Shown here: in pieces, positions 1-8,918 of the stretch
How the letters are laid out: every line of letters starts with the position of its first letter
Numbering within the stretch: position 1 is the first letter of the stretch
DNA from: Rhodovulum sp. MB263
GTDB lineage: Bacteria > Pseudomonadota > Alphaproteobacteria > Rhodobacterales > Rhodobacteraceae
Assembly (NCBI RefSeq): GCF_002073975.1
Contig: NZ_CP020384.1
Coordinates: 682,001-746,000 of the forward strand
Reading direction: 5' to 3'
DNA: 64,000 nucleotides
Made by a program: the position numbers and the translations under genes
Notes under the pieces: model-generated
What the model was told of the DNA's origin: nothing
Database searches by the model: none
The model's input: only the letters and a program-made list of their open reading frames with translations

Positions 1-392
1 AGTGCCGGGCCACCGTCAATATCCGTTTCAACGAGGCGCACAGTTCGGAAAGCCTCGCCGACTGGCTGACCGCCGAGGCCGCCCGGGTGACCGAAGAGAC
101 CGGCATCGAGATCGGGATCGAGATCAAGGTCTCGGGCGAAAGCTTCGTCACGCCCCCGGGCCCGCTGTCCGGTCTGGTGGCCGATGCGGTCGAGGCCGAG
201 ACCGGCCGCCGTCCCGAGCTTTCCACCTCGGGCGGCACCTCGGATGCGCGTTTCGTCAAGGATCTGTGCCCGGTGGTCGAATTCGGGCTGGTGGGCAAGA
301 CCATGCATCAGGTCGACGAACGGGTCGAGACTGCCCAGATCGAAGAGCTGAAGCGGATCTATACGCGCATCCTCGGGGGTTATTTCGGCTGA
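1..392 (+). CDS. dapE: Succinyl-diaminopimelate desuccinylase, C-terminal part (cut by window start)
   Basis: This is the last ~130 residues of an M20-family peptidase, read in the frame that enters the window at base 3. The stretch [11 protein letters not shown] followed by [16 protein letters not shown] matches the conserved substrate and metal-binding end of DapE, where the histidine of MHQVDE is a zinc ligand. DapE removes succinate from N-succinyl-LL-diaminopimelate in the lysine and peptidoglycan precursor pathway in the cytoplasm. The 5' end lies outside the window. ArgE-like relatives share the fold, but the GTSDARF signature favours DapE. Confidence 0.85.
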   Translation, partial: CRATVNIRFNEAHSSESLADWLTAEAARVTEETGIEIGIEIKVSGESFVTPPGPLSGLVADAVEAETGRRPELSTSGGTSDARFVKDLCPVVEFGLVGKTMHQVDERVETAQIEELKRIYTRILGGYFG

Positions 393-458
393 TCCGTTTC
401 GTCCCGGCGCTCGCGCTTTCCGGCTGACGGCGAAAGGGCTGCGTGATAGGTCTCGGCC

Positions 459-2714
459 ATGACCCGCATCCCCGCCAAGACCGAGATCCTCGACTGGATC
501 GCCGCCCATCCCGGCCAGACCTCCAAGCGCGACATCGCCAAGGCGTTCGGGCTGAAGGGGGCTGACCGCATCGACCTCAAGCGCCTGCTGAAGGAGCTCG
601 AGGACGAGGGCCATCTGGAAAAGCGCAAGCGCAGCTATCGCGACCCCGACCGGCTGCCGCCGGTGACAGTGCTGCAGATCCTCGCGCCCAATGCCGATGG
701 CGATCTTTTTGCCCGGCCGCTGGAATGGCATGGCGAGGGTGCGGCGCCGAAGGTGCTGTACCTACCCCGGCAAAGCGATGCGGCGCTGGGCGAGGGCGAC
801 CGGATCCTGGCCAAGCTGCAGGAGGTCCGCGCCGAGGATCACCAATACGAGGCGCGGCTGATCCGCAAGATCGGCGCGAACCCGAAACGCATCCTGGGGA
901 TCTTCCGCAAGGCCACCGAGGGCGGGCGGATCGTCCCAATCGACAAGGGCGCCGACAAGGAATGGACGGTCGCGGCCAGCCTGACCCATGGCGCGAAGGA
1001 TGGCGAACTGGTCGAGGCCGAACTGGCGGGGCCGCGCGGCCGGATGGGGCTGCCCAGGGCCCGCATCGTCGAGCGGCTGGGCGATCCGACCGCGCCGAAG
1101 GCGGTCAGCCTGATCGCCATTCATCAGCGCGGCATCCCCGACGACTTCCCCGACGAGGTGATCGCCGAGGCCGACCGCGCCAAGCCCGCCGGGCTGGGCA
1201 CCCGCGAGGATCTGCGTTCGCTGCCTCTGGTCACCATCGACCCGGCGGATGCGCGCGACCGCGACGATGCGGTGCTGGCGATGCCCGATGACGATCCGGC
1301 GAATCCGGGCGGGTATATCCTCTGGGTCGCCATCGCCGATGTGGCCCATTACGTGACCCCGGGCTCGCGGCTCGACCGCGAGGCGCGGCGGCGGGGCAAT
1401 TCCTCTTACTTCCCCGACCGGGTCGTGCCGATGCTGCCCGACCGGCTGTCGGGCGATCTGTGTTCGCTGCATGAGGGCGTGCCGCGCGCCTGCATGGCGG
1501 TCCGGATGAAGATCGACGCCTCGGGCCACAAGCTGTCGCACCGGTTCACCCGCGGGCTGATGCAATCGGCCGGTGCCTTCGCCTATGAGGAGGTGCAGGC
1601 GGCCGAGGATGGCACGCCCTCGGAGCGCATCGCGCCCTTGCTCGAGGAGGTGATCCACCCGCTTTACGCCGCCTATCGCGCGCTGATCCGGGCCCGCGAG
1701 GCGCGCCAGCCGCTGGATCTAGACCTGCCCGAGCGCCGGATCGAACTGTCCGACGAGGGCAAGGTGGCCTCGGTGAAGTTCCGCGACCGGCTGGATGCGC
1801 ACCGGCTGATCGAGGAATTCATGGTGCTGGCCAATGTCGCCGCCGCCGAGGAACTCACCCGGCTGCAACGCCCGCTTCTGTTCCGGGTCCATGAAGAGCC
1901 GAGCCCCGAAAAGCTCGATGCGCTGCGCGAGGTGGCGGGCGCCTCGGGCTTCACGCTGGCCAAGGGGCAGGTGCTGCATACCCGCCAGCTGAACGACCTG
2001 CTCGATCAGGCGATGGGGACCGAGTTTTCCGAGCTGATCAACCTCTCGACGCTGCGCTCGATGACCCAGGCCTATTACTTCCCCGAGAATTTCGGCCATT
2101 TCGGTCTGGCGCTGAAATCCTATGCCCATTTCACCTCGCCGATCCGGCGCTATGCCGATCTGATCGTGCACCGGGCGCTGATCTCGGCGCATGGCTGGGG
2201 CCGGGACGGGCTCAGCCCCGAGGATGTCGACGAGCTCGAGGCCACTGCCAAGCATATCAGCGAGACCGAGCGGCGCTCGATGGCGGCCGAACGCGACACC
2301 ACCGATCGCTATCTCGCCGCCTATCTCTCCGAGCGGGTGGGCAACGAATTCGGCGGCCGGATCTCGGGGATCGCGCGGTTCGGCGCCTTCGTCTCGCTTG
2401 ACGAGACAGGGGCGGACGGGCTTATCCCGATCCGCGAGCTGGGCCGGGAATATTTCCACCACGACCGCGATGCCCAGACCCTGATGGGCGCCGATACCGG
2501 GCTGGTGATCGGTATCGGCCAGCGGGTGACGGTGCGCCTCGCCGAGGCGGTGCCGGTGACCGGGGGCCTGACCTTCGAGCTTCTGTCGATCGAGGACCGG
2601 GCGGTGCCGCGCGGGCCCGGGCGCGGCCGGGGCAAGCCGGTGCGGCGCAAGGTGGCGCGGTCCAAGGCGAAATCGGACAAGGTCAGGCGCAAGGTCAAGC
2701 GGACGCGGCGCTGA
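459..2714 (+). CDS. rnr: Ribonuclease R
   Basis: A 751-residue processive 3'-5' exoribonuclease of the RNase II/RNB superfamily, acting on structured RNA and in rRNA and mRNA turnover. Visible domains in order: an N-terminal winged helix (about residues 8-60), cold-shock-like OB segments, the RNB catalytic domain with the acidic motif DPADARDRDDAV near residues 261-272, an S1 domain starting near residue 628 (GNEFGGRISGIARFGAFV), and a lysine/arginine-rich tail (about 715-751). The length is typical for the family. The ATG start fits the beginning of the winged helix. It lies 66 bases after dapE on the same strand and may be transcribed with it. Confidence 0.95.
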   Translation: MTRIPAKTEILDWIAAHPGQTSKRDIAKAFGLKGADRIDLKRLLKELEDEGHLEKRKRSYRDPDRLPPVTVLQILAPNADGDLFARPLEWHGEGAAPKVLYLPRQSDAALGEGDRILAKLQEVRAEDHQYEARLIRKIGANPKRILGIFRKATEGGRIVPIDKGADKEWTVAASLTHGAKDGELVEAELAGPRGRMGLPRARIVERLGDPTAPKAVSLIAIHQRGIPDDFPDEVIAEADRAKPAGLGTREDLRSLPLVTIDPADARDRDDAVLAMPDDDPANPGGYILWVAIADVAHYVTPGSRLDREARRRGNSSYFPDRVVPMLPDRLSGDLCSLHEGVPRACMAVRMKIDASGHKLSHRFTRGLMQSAGAFAYEEVQAAEDGTPSERIAPLLEEVIHPLYAAYRALIRAREARQPLDLDLPERRIELSDEGKVASVKFRDRLDAHRLIEEFMVLANVAAAEELTRLQRPLLFRVHEEPSPEKLDALREVAGASGFTLAKGQVLHTRQLNDLLDQAMGTEFSELINLSTLRSMTQAYYFPENFGHFGLALKSYAHFTSPIRRYADLIVHRALISAHGWGRDGLSPEDVDELEATAKHISETERRSMAAERDTTDRYLAAYLSERVGNEFGGRISGIARFGAFVSLDETGADGLIPIRELGREYFHHDRDAQTLMGADTGLVIGIGQRVTVRLAEAVPVTGGLTFELLSIEDRAVPRGPGRGRGKPVRRKVARSKAKSDKVRRKVKRTRR

Positions 2715-2860
2715 CGGGCAGGGCGCTGATCGGCAGGAGCGGGCCGGCAGGGCGCGGGCAGGCTCTGCGCGGCCCGGCGCCTCGGTCCGCAGAAACCCCG
2801 CTTTGCGGTTGAGTTGACCTGCGCTACACTGGCTCAAAGCCTGATAAAAGGTGCGAGCAG

Positions 2861-4195
2861 ATGACCCGATACAGATCCTTGGCCCCAAGCCTTGGGGTTG
2901 CCCTCGGGGTTGCCCTTGGCTTGGGCGGACCCGCCGATGCGATGCTGGAGCGCGTGCCGCGCCCCTTGCCCCGCCCGGACACGCTGGAAATGAGCAAGAG
3001 CCCCCGACCCGAGATCAGGTCCGCCGTTGTCGCTGCGCTGGCCAGGACGGGCGCGCCCGACACTGTCGCCGACGAGGCGCGGGGCTTTCCGGGCTGGGTC
3101 GCGGGCTTTCGCGGCCGGGCGCTGGCGCAGGGCATCGGCCCGGGCGTCTTCGACCGGGCCTTCGCGGACGCGAGCTTCCAGGCCGACGTGATCCGGCGCG
3201 ACCGCAACCAGTCGGAATTCGTCAGGCCGATCTGGGACTATCTCGACAATGCGGTGTCCGAGACCCGGGTCCGGAACGGCCGCGCGGCGCTGGCGCAATA
3301 TGGTGCGGTGCTGGACCGGATCGAGGCGCGCTACGGTGTCGACAAGGAGATCGTCGCCGCGATCTGGGGCATGGAGACCTCCTATGGCAGCTATCGCGGC
3401 TCGGCACCGATCGTCTCGTCTCTGGCGACGCTGGCCTATGAGGGGCGCCGCGCCGCCTTCTTCGAGGCCCAACTGATGGCGGCGCTGAAGATCATCCAGT
3501 CGGGCGATACCGATGCCCGGCACATGACCGGAAGCTGGGCGGGCGCGATGGGTCATACCCAGTTCATGCCGACCTCCTATCTTGACCATGCGGTCGATTT
3601 CGACGGCGACGGGCGGCGCGACATCTGGTCGGACGATCCGACCGACGCGCTGGCCTCGACCGCGGCCTATCTGGCGCATTTCGGCTGGACCAGAGGGCAG
3701 CCCTGGGGTGTCGAGGTGCAGCTGCCGCGCGGCTTCGATCACCGGCTGGCCGACCGTTCGGTCAAGCGGATGCCCTCGGACTGGGCGCGTCTCGGGGTGC
3801 GCGACATGGACGGCCGGGCGGTCCGCGATTATGGCCGCGCGGCGATCCTGCAGCCCGCGGGCGCGCGCGGCACGGCCTTCATGATCTTCGACAATTTCCG
3901 CGTGATCGCGCGCTATAACCCGGCCGACGCCTATGTGATCGGGGTGGGGCATCTGGCCGACCGGCTGAAGGGCGGCGGCCCGATCCGGGGCTCCTGGCCG
4001 CGCGACGACCGGGCGCTGGCTTCGGCCGAGCGCAAGGAGCTGCAGGAACGCCTGACCCGTGCCGGTTTCGATACCGGGGGGGTCGATGGCCGGATCGGCC
4101 CGAACACGGTCTCGGCGCTGCGGGCCTATCAGAGCGCGGTCGGGATGATCCCCGACGGTTATGCCAGCATGGCGGTGCTGCGGCGGCTGAGATAG
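2861..4195 (+). CDS. Lytic murein transglycosylase (MltB/SLT_3 family) with peptidoglycan-binding domain
   Basis: A 444-residue exported enzyme that cleaves the MurNAc-GlcNAc bond of peptidoglycan and forms 1,6-anhydro ends. It begins with a signal peptide (basic MTRYR, hydrophobic stretch, ...GPADA near residue 27). The catalytic domain follows; the WGMETSYG motif places the likely catalytic glutamate at residue 172, and MGHTQFMPTSYL is a typical downstream motif. Residues ~388-444 form a PG_binding_1 domain (FDTGGVDGRIGPNTVSALR). There is no lipobox, so it is probably periplasmic rather than a lipoprotein. The gene stands alone between rnr and a non-coding stretch. Confidence 0.9.
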   Translation: MTRYRSLAPSLGVALGVALGLGGPADAMLERVPRPLPRPDTLEMSKSPRPEIRSAVVAALARTGAPDTVADEARGFPGWVAGFRGRALAQGIGPGVFDRAFADASFQADVIRRDRNQSEFVRPIWDYLDNAVSETRVRNGRAALAQYGAVLDRIEARYGVDKEIVAAIWGMETSYGSYRGSAPIVSSLATLAYEGRRAAFFEAQLMAALKIIQSGDTDARHMTGSWAGAMGHTQFMPTSYLDHAVDFDGDGRRDIWSDDPTDALASTAAYLAHFGWTRGQPWGVEVQLPRGFDHRLADRSVKRMPSDWARLGVRDMDGRAVRDYGRAAILQPAGARGTAFMIFDNFRVIARYNPADAYVIGVGHLADRLKGGGPIRGSWPRDDRALASAERKELQERLTRAGFDTGGVDGRIGPNTVSALRAYQSAVGMIPDGYASMAVLRRLR

Positions 4196-4211
4196 CCCGG
4201 CAGGGCATTGG

Positions 4212-4230
4212 GGGGCCGCGTCACGGCCCC
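4212..4230. terminator. GC-rich hairpin after the transglycosylase gene
   Basis: A perfect 7-bp stem (GGGGCCG / CGGCCCC) with a 5-base loop starts 17 bases after the stop codon. No T-tract follows, so it may only protect the mRNA 3' end or be part of a Rho-type end. Confidence 0.35.
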
Positions 4231-4864
4231 TGCCGTGTCGACGCTTATGTGTGCTTTGCATCTGGCCCGGCGGCAAGGGCTGGTCCAGGTGCGAATCTTG
4301 TCGCCTCAGGTGTGGCGCCACACCGGGCGAAACTGGCGGTGCGCCCACCGGGCTGCGCATCGCGGGCGGTCGATCCGTCCAGCGCGTCGTGCGAGGGGCG
4401 CCCGTCAGGATTTCATCGGCAGTGGCGGAGTGTTGGCCTTTTCTCCTTTTCTTGCGGGGTGCCGCTTCCGCCCTCATGTGGTGCCGGCTTGCGGCGGGGG
4501 CGGTCGAGGCCACGGTCGCGAACCCGGCAGGCGGGCGCGGGCATGGACGTTGACCGTGCCGGTCCGCACCACTGATCGTTTCTCCTCGGGCAATGCGCTG
4601 CGCCCGGGCCGGAAGCGGTCGGAGCCGTCTTGGGGGGGCTTTGCTGCTTATATTGCCGAGGGGGCGCCTGTCGTGTCGTGGTCCTGTCCCGGACAGGGCG
4701 CAATGCGCGACGCGAAGGGTACAGCGCAGCCCAGGGGCAAATGAGCCTCCGAAGACCGGGGATCAGTCGTTTTTCCGTAGAGAACCCAGGGGCCGGTGGT
4801 CGAGGATCGTCCACCTACCGGATCGCATCGGGCGCGACGGATTTCCGGTTGCGGTCTCGTCCGG
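4231..4864. other. Non-coding stretch, no gene seen
   Basis: About 630 bases of GC-rich sequence between the transglycosylase gene and the end of the LysR gene. Several open frames exist on both strands, but none has a family-like protein sequence or a convincing ribosome binding site. It may hold decayed sequence. Confidence 0.5.
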
Positions 4865-5770
4865 CTACGGCGCCGGGCCGGCCCCGGCGGGATCGTCTGC
4901 GGCGATGTCCAGCCAGGCGCGGGCAGCATGGGGCAGATAGGCGCCGCGTCGCCAGAGCGTCGCCATTGCCCAGTCGGTGCCGGGTTCGTCCAGCGGCACC
5001 TGTGCGACCGGCACATGCACCCGCGCCCGGGCGATCAGCCGGGGCAGGAAGGCCACGCCCAGCCCTGCCGCGGCCAGCCGGATGATGAAGTCGATCTGGC
5101 TCGAGCGGGCCGTGACCTCGGGCTCGAAGCCATGCCGGGCGCAGGCGGCGCGGATGATCCGGTTGAGCGCGAACCCGCTGTCGAACAGGATGAAGGGCAT
5201 GTCGCGCAGATCGGCCAGGGTGAGCGGCCCGGGCACCTGCGCCAGCGCCGCATCGGGCGCCATCAGCGCGACCAGCGGATCGCGCCGCATCGCCAGCCAG
5301 TCGAATTCCTCCGATACCGGCAGCAGCGAGGCGGCGAGGTCGATCTCGCTGGCCCGCAGCAACTCCTCCAGCCGGTCGCTGCCATGCTCCACCAGCTTGA
5401 TGTCGACGCCGGGATAGCGCTGCCTGTAAAGCGTGAAAACCGGCGCGAAAAGCTCGCTCGACCCGATCGGCGGCAGCCCGATCCGCAACAGCCCCCGTTT
5501 CAGCCCGGCCAGCTCCTGCAGTTCGGTCTTCAGCGTCTCGCGTCCGGCCAGCAGGGTCTGCGCGCGCTGGAACACGATCTCGCCCGCCGCGGTAAGGGCG
5601 ATCCCCGCAGGGCCGCGGATCAGCAGCGGCATGCCGATCTCGTCCTCGAGCTGGCGCACCGCCTTGCTGATCGTTGACTGTGTCGCATTCACGCGCCCGG
5701 TGGCGGCCGAGAACCCTCCGGCACGGACCACCTCGACAAAGACCCTGAGCGTCCTGAATTCCATATCCAT
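4865..5770 (-). CDS. LysR-family regulator, probably of the adjacent cidA/lrgB pair
   Basis: A 301-residue LysR-type transcriptional regulator. The winged HTH (about residues 4-63) contains the typical VRAGGFSAATGRVNATQSTISKAVRQLE segment, given here by its key residues F-SAA-R-N-TQST-SK. The substrate-binding domain follows from ~90 to 295. I chose the ATG at 5770 (MDMEF...), because the region further upstream is a shadow of the cid gene on the other strand. It is divergent from the CidA/LrgB genes 111 bases away, the arrangement seen for CidR-type regulators. A LysR-type box lies in the shared intergenic region. The direct link to cidA is inferred. Confidence 0.85.
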   Translation of the reverse strand: MDMEFRTLRVFVEVVRAGGFSAATGRVNATQSTISKAVRQLEDEIGMPLLIRGPAGIALTAAGEIVFQRAQTLLAGRETLKTELQELAGLKRGLLRIGLPPIGSSELFAPVFTLYRQRYPGVDIKLVEHGSDRLEELLRASEIDLAASLLPVSEEFDWLAMRRDPLVALMAPDAALAQVPGPLTLADLRDMPFILFDSGFALNRIIRAACARHGFEPEVTARSSQIDFIIRLAAAGLGVAFLPRLIARARVHVPVAQVPLDEPGTDWAMATLWRRGAYLPHAARAWLDIAADDPAGAGPAP

Positions 5771-5782
5771 TCCAATATTGAC

Positions 5783-5795
5783 TGAATGACATTCA
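5783..5795. promoter_or_regulatory. T-N11-A LysR box between the regulator and cidA
   Basis: TGAATGACATTCA is a perfect 6-bp inverted repeat around one base, with the T-N11-A pattern of LysR binding sites. It sits 13 bases upstream of the LysR start and 87 bases upstream of the proposed cidA start. A partial second half-site (CATTTGAAGAATG) follows at about 5803-5815. Confidence 0.5.
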
Positions 5796-5881
5796 AACAA
5801 GTCATTTGAAGAATGCCGCGATTTGCCCACATGAAGTCCTGGCGGGGATGTCCCGCTGGCAGACCCCCTGGAGGATTTATC

Positions 5882-6304
5882 TTGACGACGCGCCTTCTTA
5901 CGAGACGGCTTCGCATTGCCGTGCGGCGGAGCCTGACGGTGCAGATCGGCATTCTGGTCGGTTTCTGGCTGGCCGGAGAGGCTGCGGTCCGGCTGAGCGG
6001 GCTGTCGCTTCCGGGCGGTCTGGTGGGGATGGCGGCGGCGCTGGCGCTGCTCGGTTCGGGGCTTCTGCGGACGGGGACGCTCCGGCGGGGCGCGAACTGG
6101 TTTCTGGCCGAGATGCTGTTGTTTTTCGTGCCGGCCGTTCTGGCGGTGCTGAACCACCGGGAGTTCCTCGGGTTGCTTGGTCTGCAGATCCTGCTGATCA
6201 TCGTCCTGGGGACGCTTTCGGTCATGGCGGTGACCGCGCTGACGGTCGAGCTGTGCTGCCGTTGGGGGATCGGGGGCGATGGACAGCCTTCTGCACTGGA
6301 TTGA
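5882..6304 (+). CDS. CidA/LrgA family holin-like membrane protein
   Basis: A 140-residue inner-membrane protein of the CidA/LrgA family, proposed holin-like or metabolite-export partners of LrgB/CidB that affect murein hydrolase activity and overflow metabolism. I prefer the TTG start at 5882, because a GGAGG sits 7 bases upstream of it (5870-5874) and the protein then begins TTRLLTRRLRIAVRR before the first membrane segment. An in-frame ATG further upstream at 5813 has no good ribosome site. Four hydrophobic segments are visible (about residues 17-35, 38-57, 71-90, 95-125). The 3' end overlaps the lrgB gene by 26 bases, which implies translational coupling. Confidence 0.8.
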   Translation: MTTRLLTRRLRIAVRRSLTVQIGILVGFWLAGEAAVRLSGLSLPGGLVGMAAALALLGSGLLRTGTLRRGANWFLAEMLLFFVPAVLAVLNHREFLGLLGLQILLIIVLGTLSVMAVTALTVELCCRWGIGGDGQPSALD

Positions 6305-7001
6305 GCCCTTCGGGCCGGTTTTGGGCTGGTCGCTGCTGACTGTCGGCTTCTATCTTCTGGCCAAGCGGGTCTACCGGCGCTGGCCGCGCTGGTGGCTTAT
6401 GCCGCTGGCGGTCGCGCCCGCGCTGCTGACGATCACGGTGCTGGCGCTGCACGAAACCTATCGCGACTATATCCGCGGCGCGGGCTGGCTGATGCTGATG
6501 CTGGGACCCGCGACCGTGGCCTTCGCGGTCCCGATCTATGAACAGCGCGCCCTGATCCGGCGCACCTGGCCGGTGCTGCTGGTCGGAATGGTGGCGGGCA
6601 GCGCGACGGCAGTGGCGGTCAGCTGGGGGCTGGCAAGCCTCTTCGGGCTGGACCAGAGTCTGCGGCTGAGCCTGCTGCCCCGGTCGATCAGCACGCCCTT
6701 CGCGATGGAGGTTTCGGCCGATATCGGCGGGTTGCCCGACCTGACGGCGGTCTTCGTTGTGATGACCGGCGTTCTGGGCGCGGCGCTGGGCGATCTGGTG
6801 CTGGCCTGGCTGCCGGTGCGTTCGGCCTTGGCGCGGGGCGCGTTGCTGGGGGTCGCCGCGCATGGTGCGGGCACCGCCCGGGCGCATCAGATCGGCCGGG
6901 CCGAAGGCTCGGTGGCGGGGCTGGTGATGGTTCTGGTGGGTTTGCTGAACGTCTGCCTGGCGCCGCTTGTGGTTTCGGCAGTCCGGGTCGTCTCGGGCTG
7001 A
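6279..7001 (+). CDS. lrgB: LrgB/CidB family membrane protein
   Basis: A 240-residue polytopic inner-membrane protein of the LrgB family. The diagnostic segment LLPRSISTPFAMEVSADIGG (about residues 131-150) and the later AHGAGTARAHQIG motif are both present. It partners the CidA-like protein encoded by the overlapping upstream gene. The pair is under probable control of the divergent LysR regulator. Family members have been linked to autolysis control and to export of pyruvate or glycolate; the substrate here cannot be told from sequence. Confidence 0.9.
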   Translation: MDSLLHWIEPFGPVLGWSLLTVGFYLLAKRVYRRWPRWWLMPLAVAPALLTITVLALHETYRDYIRGAGWLMLMLGPATVAFAVPIYEQRALIRRTWPVLLVGMVAGSATAVAVSWGLASLFGLDQSLRLSLLPRSISTPFAMEVSADIGGLPDLTAVFVVMTGVLGAALGDLVLAWLPVRSALARGALLGVAAHGAGTARAHQIGRAEGSVAGLVMVLVGLLNVCLAPLVVSAVRVVSG

Positions 7002-7039
7002 TGGGCGGAGCGCCCGCGTTTTCTTGGCAACTGTATCTC

Positions 7040-7560
7040 TCATGTGGCCCCTGGCTGCCGGATCTGGCGCCTTTTATACAGTGCATTGGCGATGATGACG
7101 CGCTTTCGCGCGACCGCAGTCACGATGACCTTGTGAGGCTTTCCGGCTGTACGAAGATGGTCAGCGGAGGCTTTGAGTGCAGGGTTGTGACGGGAGGCGA
7201 GCAGCGCGGGCTGGAACAGGACATGCCACAAGGTCCGCCGGCCGCCGGCAATGGCGCACTTCCCACGAAGTGTCCCTCTCTGATGTGCAACGGGCGACAG
7301 GCTTGTCAGCGCAGCGACGTCCTCTCCTGTTGGAGTGCCGAGTTCAGGAGGTTAGGCGTCGAACCGGGCACCGGTTCGATACCGGGCCGATCCCGGGTCC
7401 GGAGGGGGACGGACGGGCGATCATCTCGTTCAATCGGTCTTGCAGCTCTGCATCCAGATCCTCGAACAGCCCACGTGCCGCGTCCGGATCTGGGGCAGCA
7501 GCCTTTTGCGCGCCCCGACCCTCTGAGCCCTTCTGGTCGTCAAGTCCCTGAGACGCCGAA
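7040..7560 (-). pseudogene. IS110-family transposase remnant
   Basis: The minus strand encodes decayed pieces of an IS110-family transposase in several frames. From about 7349 down to 7040 one frame reads ELGTPTGEDVAALTSL, then SPVAHQRGTLRGK, then RNP- and AGKPHKVIVTAVARK-type motifs, matching the C-terminal half of the family. A frame upstream (about 7344-7470) holds DLDAELQDRLNEMI and a PGIGPV motif, and a third holds LRRLRDLTTRRAQRVGARKRL. An in-frame stop near 7350 and the frame changes show it is dead. It separates the lrgB gene from the purine operon. Confidence 0.7.
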
Positions 7561-7737
7561 GGTGTCGCTGGAAGTCTTCGCCCGGCACCGGGCCCGGACA
7601 CATTCTTCCCCGGGGTGGGCCCGGCCGCGATAAACTCCGACGGGACCGTCCTCCTATATGGATCTTCGCAGACCCAACCTGGCACACAGATGCCGTCGGG
7701 GGACGGTCACATCATTAGCGCCCCCGAGAGGCCGCAC

Positions 7738-7763
7738 GTCATGACAATTCCCGCTGTCATGAC
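7738..7763. repeat. Paired GTCATGAC palindromes
   Basis: Two copies of the self-complementary octamer GTCATGAC (7738-7745 and 7756-7763) are separated by 10 bases, 20 bases past the stop of the binding-protein gene. This could be an operator, a protein-binding site or an old element end. Function is unknown. Confidence 0.4.
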
Positions 7764-7783
7764 GGCCCCGGCGGCTTTCGGGC

Positions 7784-8857
7784 TTATTGCGGGATCTCGA
7801 CCGTCAGGCCCTCGACGAAGAAATTCATGCCGAGCAGGGTGTCGTCATCGGCGACTTCGCCTTCGGCCAGCCAGGGCGAGCCGTCCTGCTTGTTCAGCGG
7901 CCCGGTGAAGGGATGATACTCGCCGCTGGCGAGCGAGGCCTTCAGCGCCAGCGCCTCGGCCTTGACCTCCTCGGGCACCGCGCTCGAGATCTCGCCGATC
8001 TTGACCATTCCGGGGCCGATCCCGTCCCAGGTGTCGTCGCTTTCCCAGGTGCCGTCCAGCACGGCCTGGATGCGCTCGATGTAATAGGGGGCCCAGTTGT
8101 CGATGATCGAGGAGACCCGCGGCGAAGGCGCATATTCGGCCATGTCAGAGGCCTGACCGAAGGTGATGACATTGCCGGCCTTCTCGGCGGCAGCCTGCGG
8201 CGCGGTCGAGTCGGTATGCTGCAGGATCACATCGGCGCCCTGTTCGATAAGGGCGGTTGCGGCATCGGCCTCCTTGGCCGGATCGAACCAGGTATAGGCC
8301 CAGATCACCTTGAACTGGACATCGGGATTGACCTTCTTCGCATGGAGATAGGCCGCGTTGATGCCGCGCACGACCTCGGGGATCGGATAGGAGGCGATAT
8401 AGCCCACGATGTTCGATTTGGTCATGCGGCCGGCGATCAGCCCCTGCACGGCGCGGCCTTCGTAGAACCGGGCCGAATAGGTGCCGACATTTTCGGCGCG
8501 CTTGTAGCCGGTCGCGTGTTCGAACTTCACGTCCGGGAATTTCCGGGCGACGTTGATGGTCGGATCCATGTAGCCGAAAGAGGTGGTGAAGATCAGCTTG
8601 GCCCCCGACAGCGCCATCTGGGTCAGCACGCGCTCGGCATCGGCGCCTTCGGGGACGCTTTCCTGATAGACGGTCTCGATCCTGTCGCCGAATTCCTTCT
8701 CGACCGCCAGCCGGCCCTGGTTATGCTCGTAGGTCCAGCCGCCGTCGCCAATCGGGCCGACGAAGACGAAGCCGATCTTGGTCTTGTCCTGGGCCTGTGC
8801 CGCTCCGGCCAGCCCGAGGGCAAGCGCGGCACCGGCCAGAATCGCTTTGAGTTTCAT
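7784..8857 (-). CDS. BMP-family ABC transporter substrate-binding protein (nucleoside type)
   Basis: A 357-residue periplasmic binding protein of the BMP/PnrA family, whose members bind purine nucleosides or related bases. A Sec signal peptide is clear (MKLKAILAGAALALGLAGAA, then a QAQ|D cleavage near residue 22). It lacks a lipobox cysteine, so it is probably a soluble periplasmic protein. Family features include the GFVFVGPIGDGGWTYEHNQG region and the FTTSFGYMDP segment. It is the last gene of the purine operon, 61 bases after the second permease; a hairpin in that gap may stabilise its message for higher expression. Its substrate is inferred from the linked xanthine dehydrogenase genes. 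Confidence 0.9.
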   Translation of the reverse strand: MKLKAILAGAALALGLAGAAQAQDKTKIGFVFVGPIGDGGWTYEHNQGRLAVEKEFGDRIETVYQESVPEGADAERVLTQMALSGAKLIFTTSFGYMDPTINVARKFPDVKFEHATGYKRAENVGTYSARFYEGRAVQGLIAGRMTKSNIVGYIASYPIPEVVRGINAAYLHAKKVNPDVQFKVIWAYTWFDPAKEADAATALIEQGADVILQHTDSTAPQAAAEKAGNVITFGQASDMAEYAPSPRVSSIIDNWAPYYIERIQAVLDGTWESDDTWDGIGPGMVKIGEISSAVPEEVKAEALALKASLASGEYHPFTGPLNKQDGSPWLAEGEVADDDTLLGMNFFVEGLTVEIPQ

Positions 8858-8885
8858 GAATGGATACTCCCGATGATGGTGTTGC

Positions 8886-8901
8886 GGGCCGCGGTCGGCC
8901 C
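8886..8901 (-). promoter_or_regulatory. Intercistronic hairpin before the binding-protein gene
   Basis: A 6-bp GGGCCG/CGGCCC stem with a 4-base loop lies in the 61-base gap between the permease and binding-protein genes. Such hairpins often adjust relative expression of the binding protein. The role here is inferred. Confidence 0.35.
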
Positions 8902-8918
8902 CTGCTGATTGGGCGGCC

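Noticed and set aside
4208-4744. Open frame of 178 codons after the transglycosylase gene
   Set aside because: No ribosome site, no family resemblance, and competing frames of similar length on both strands.
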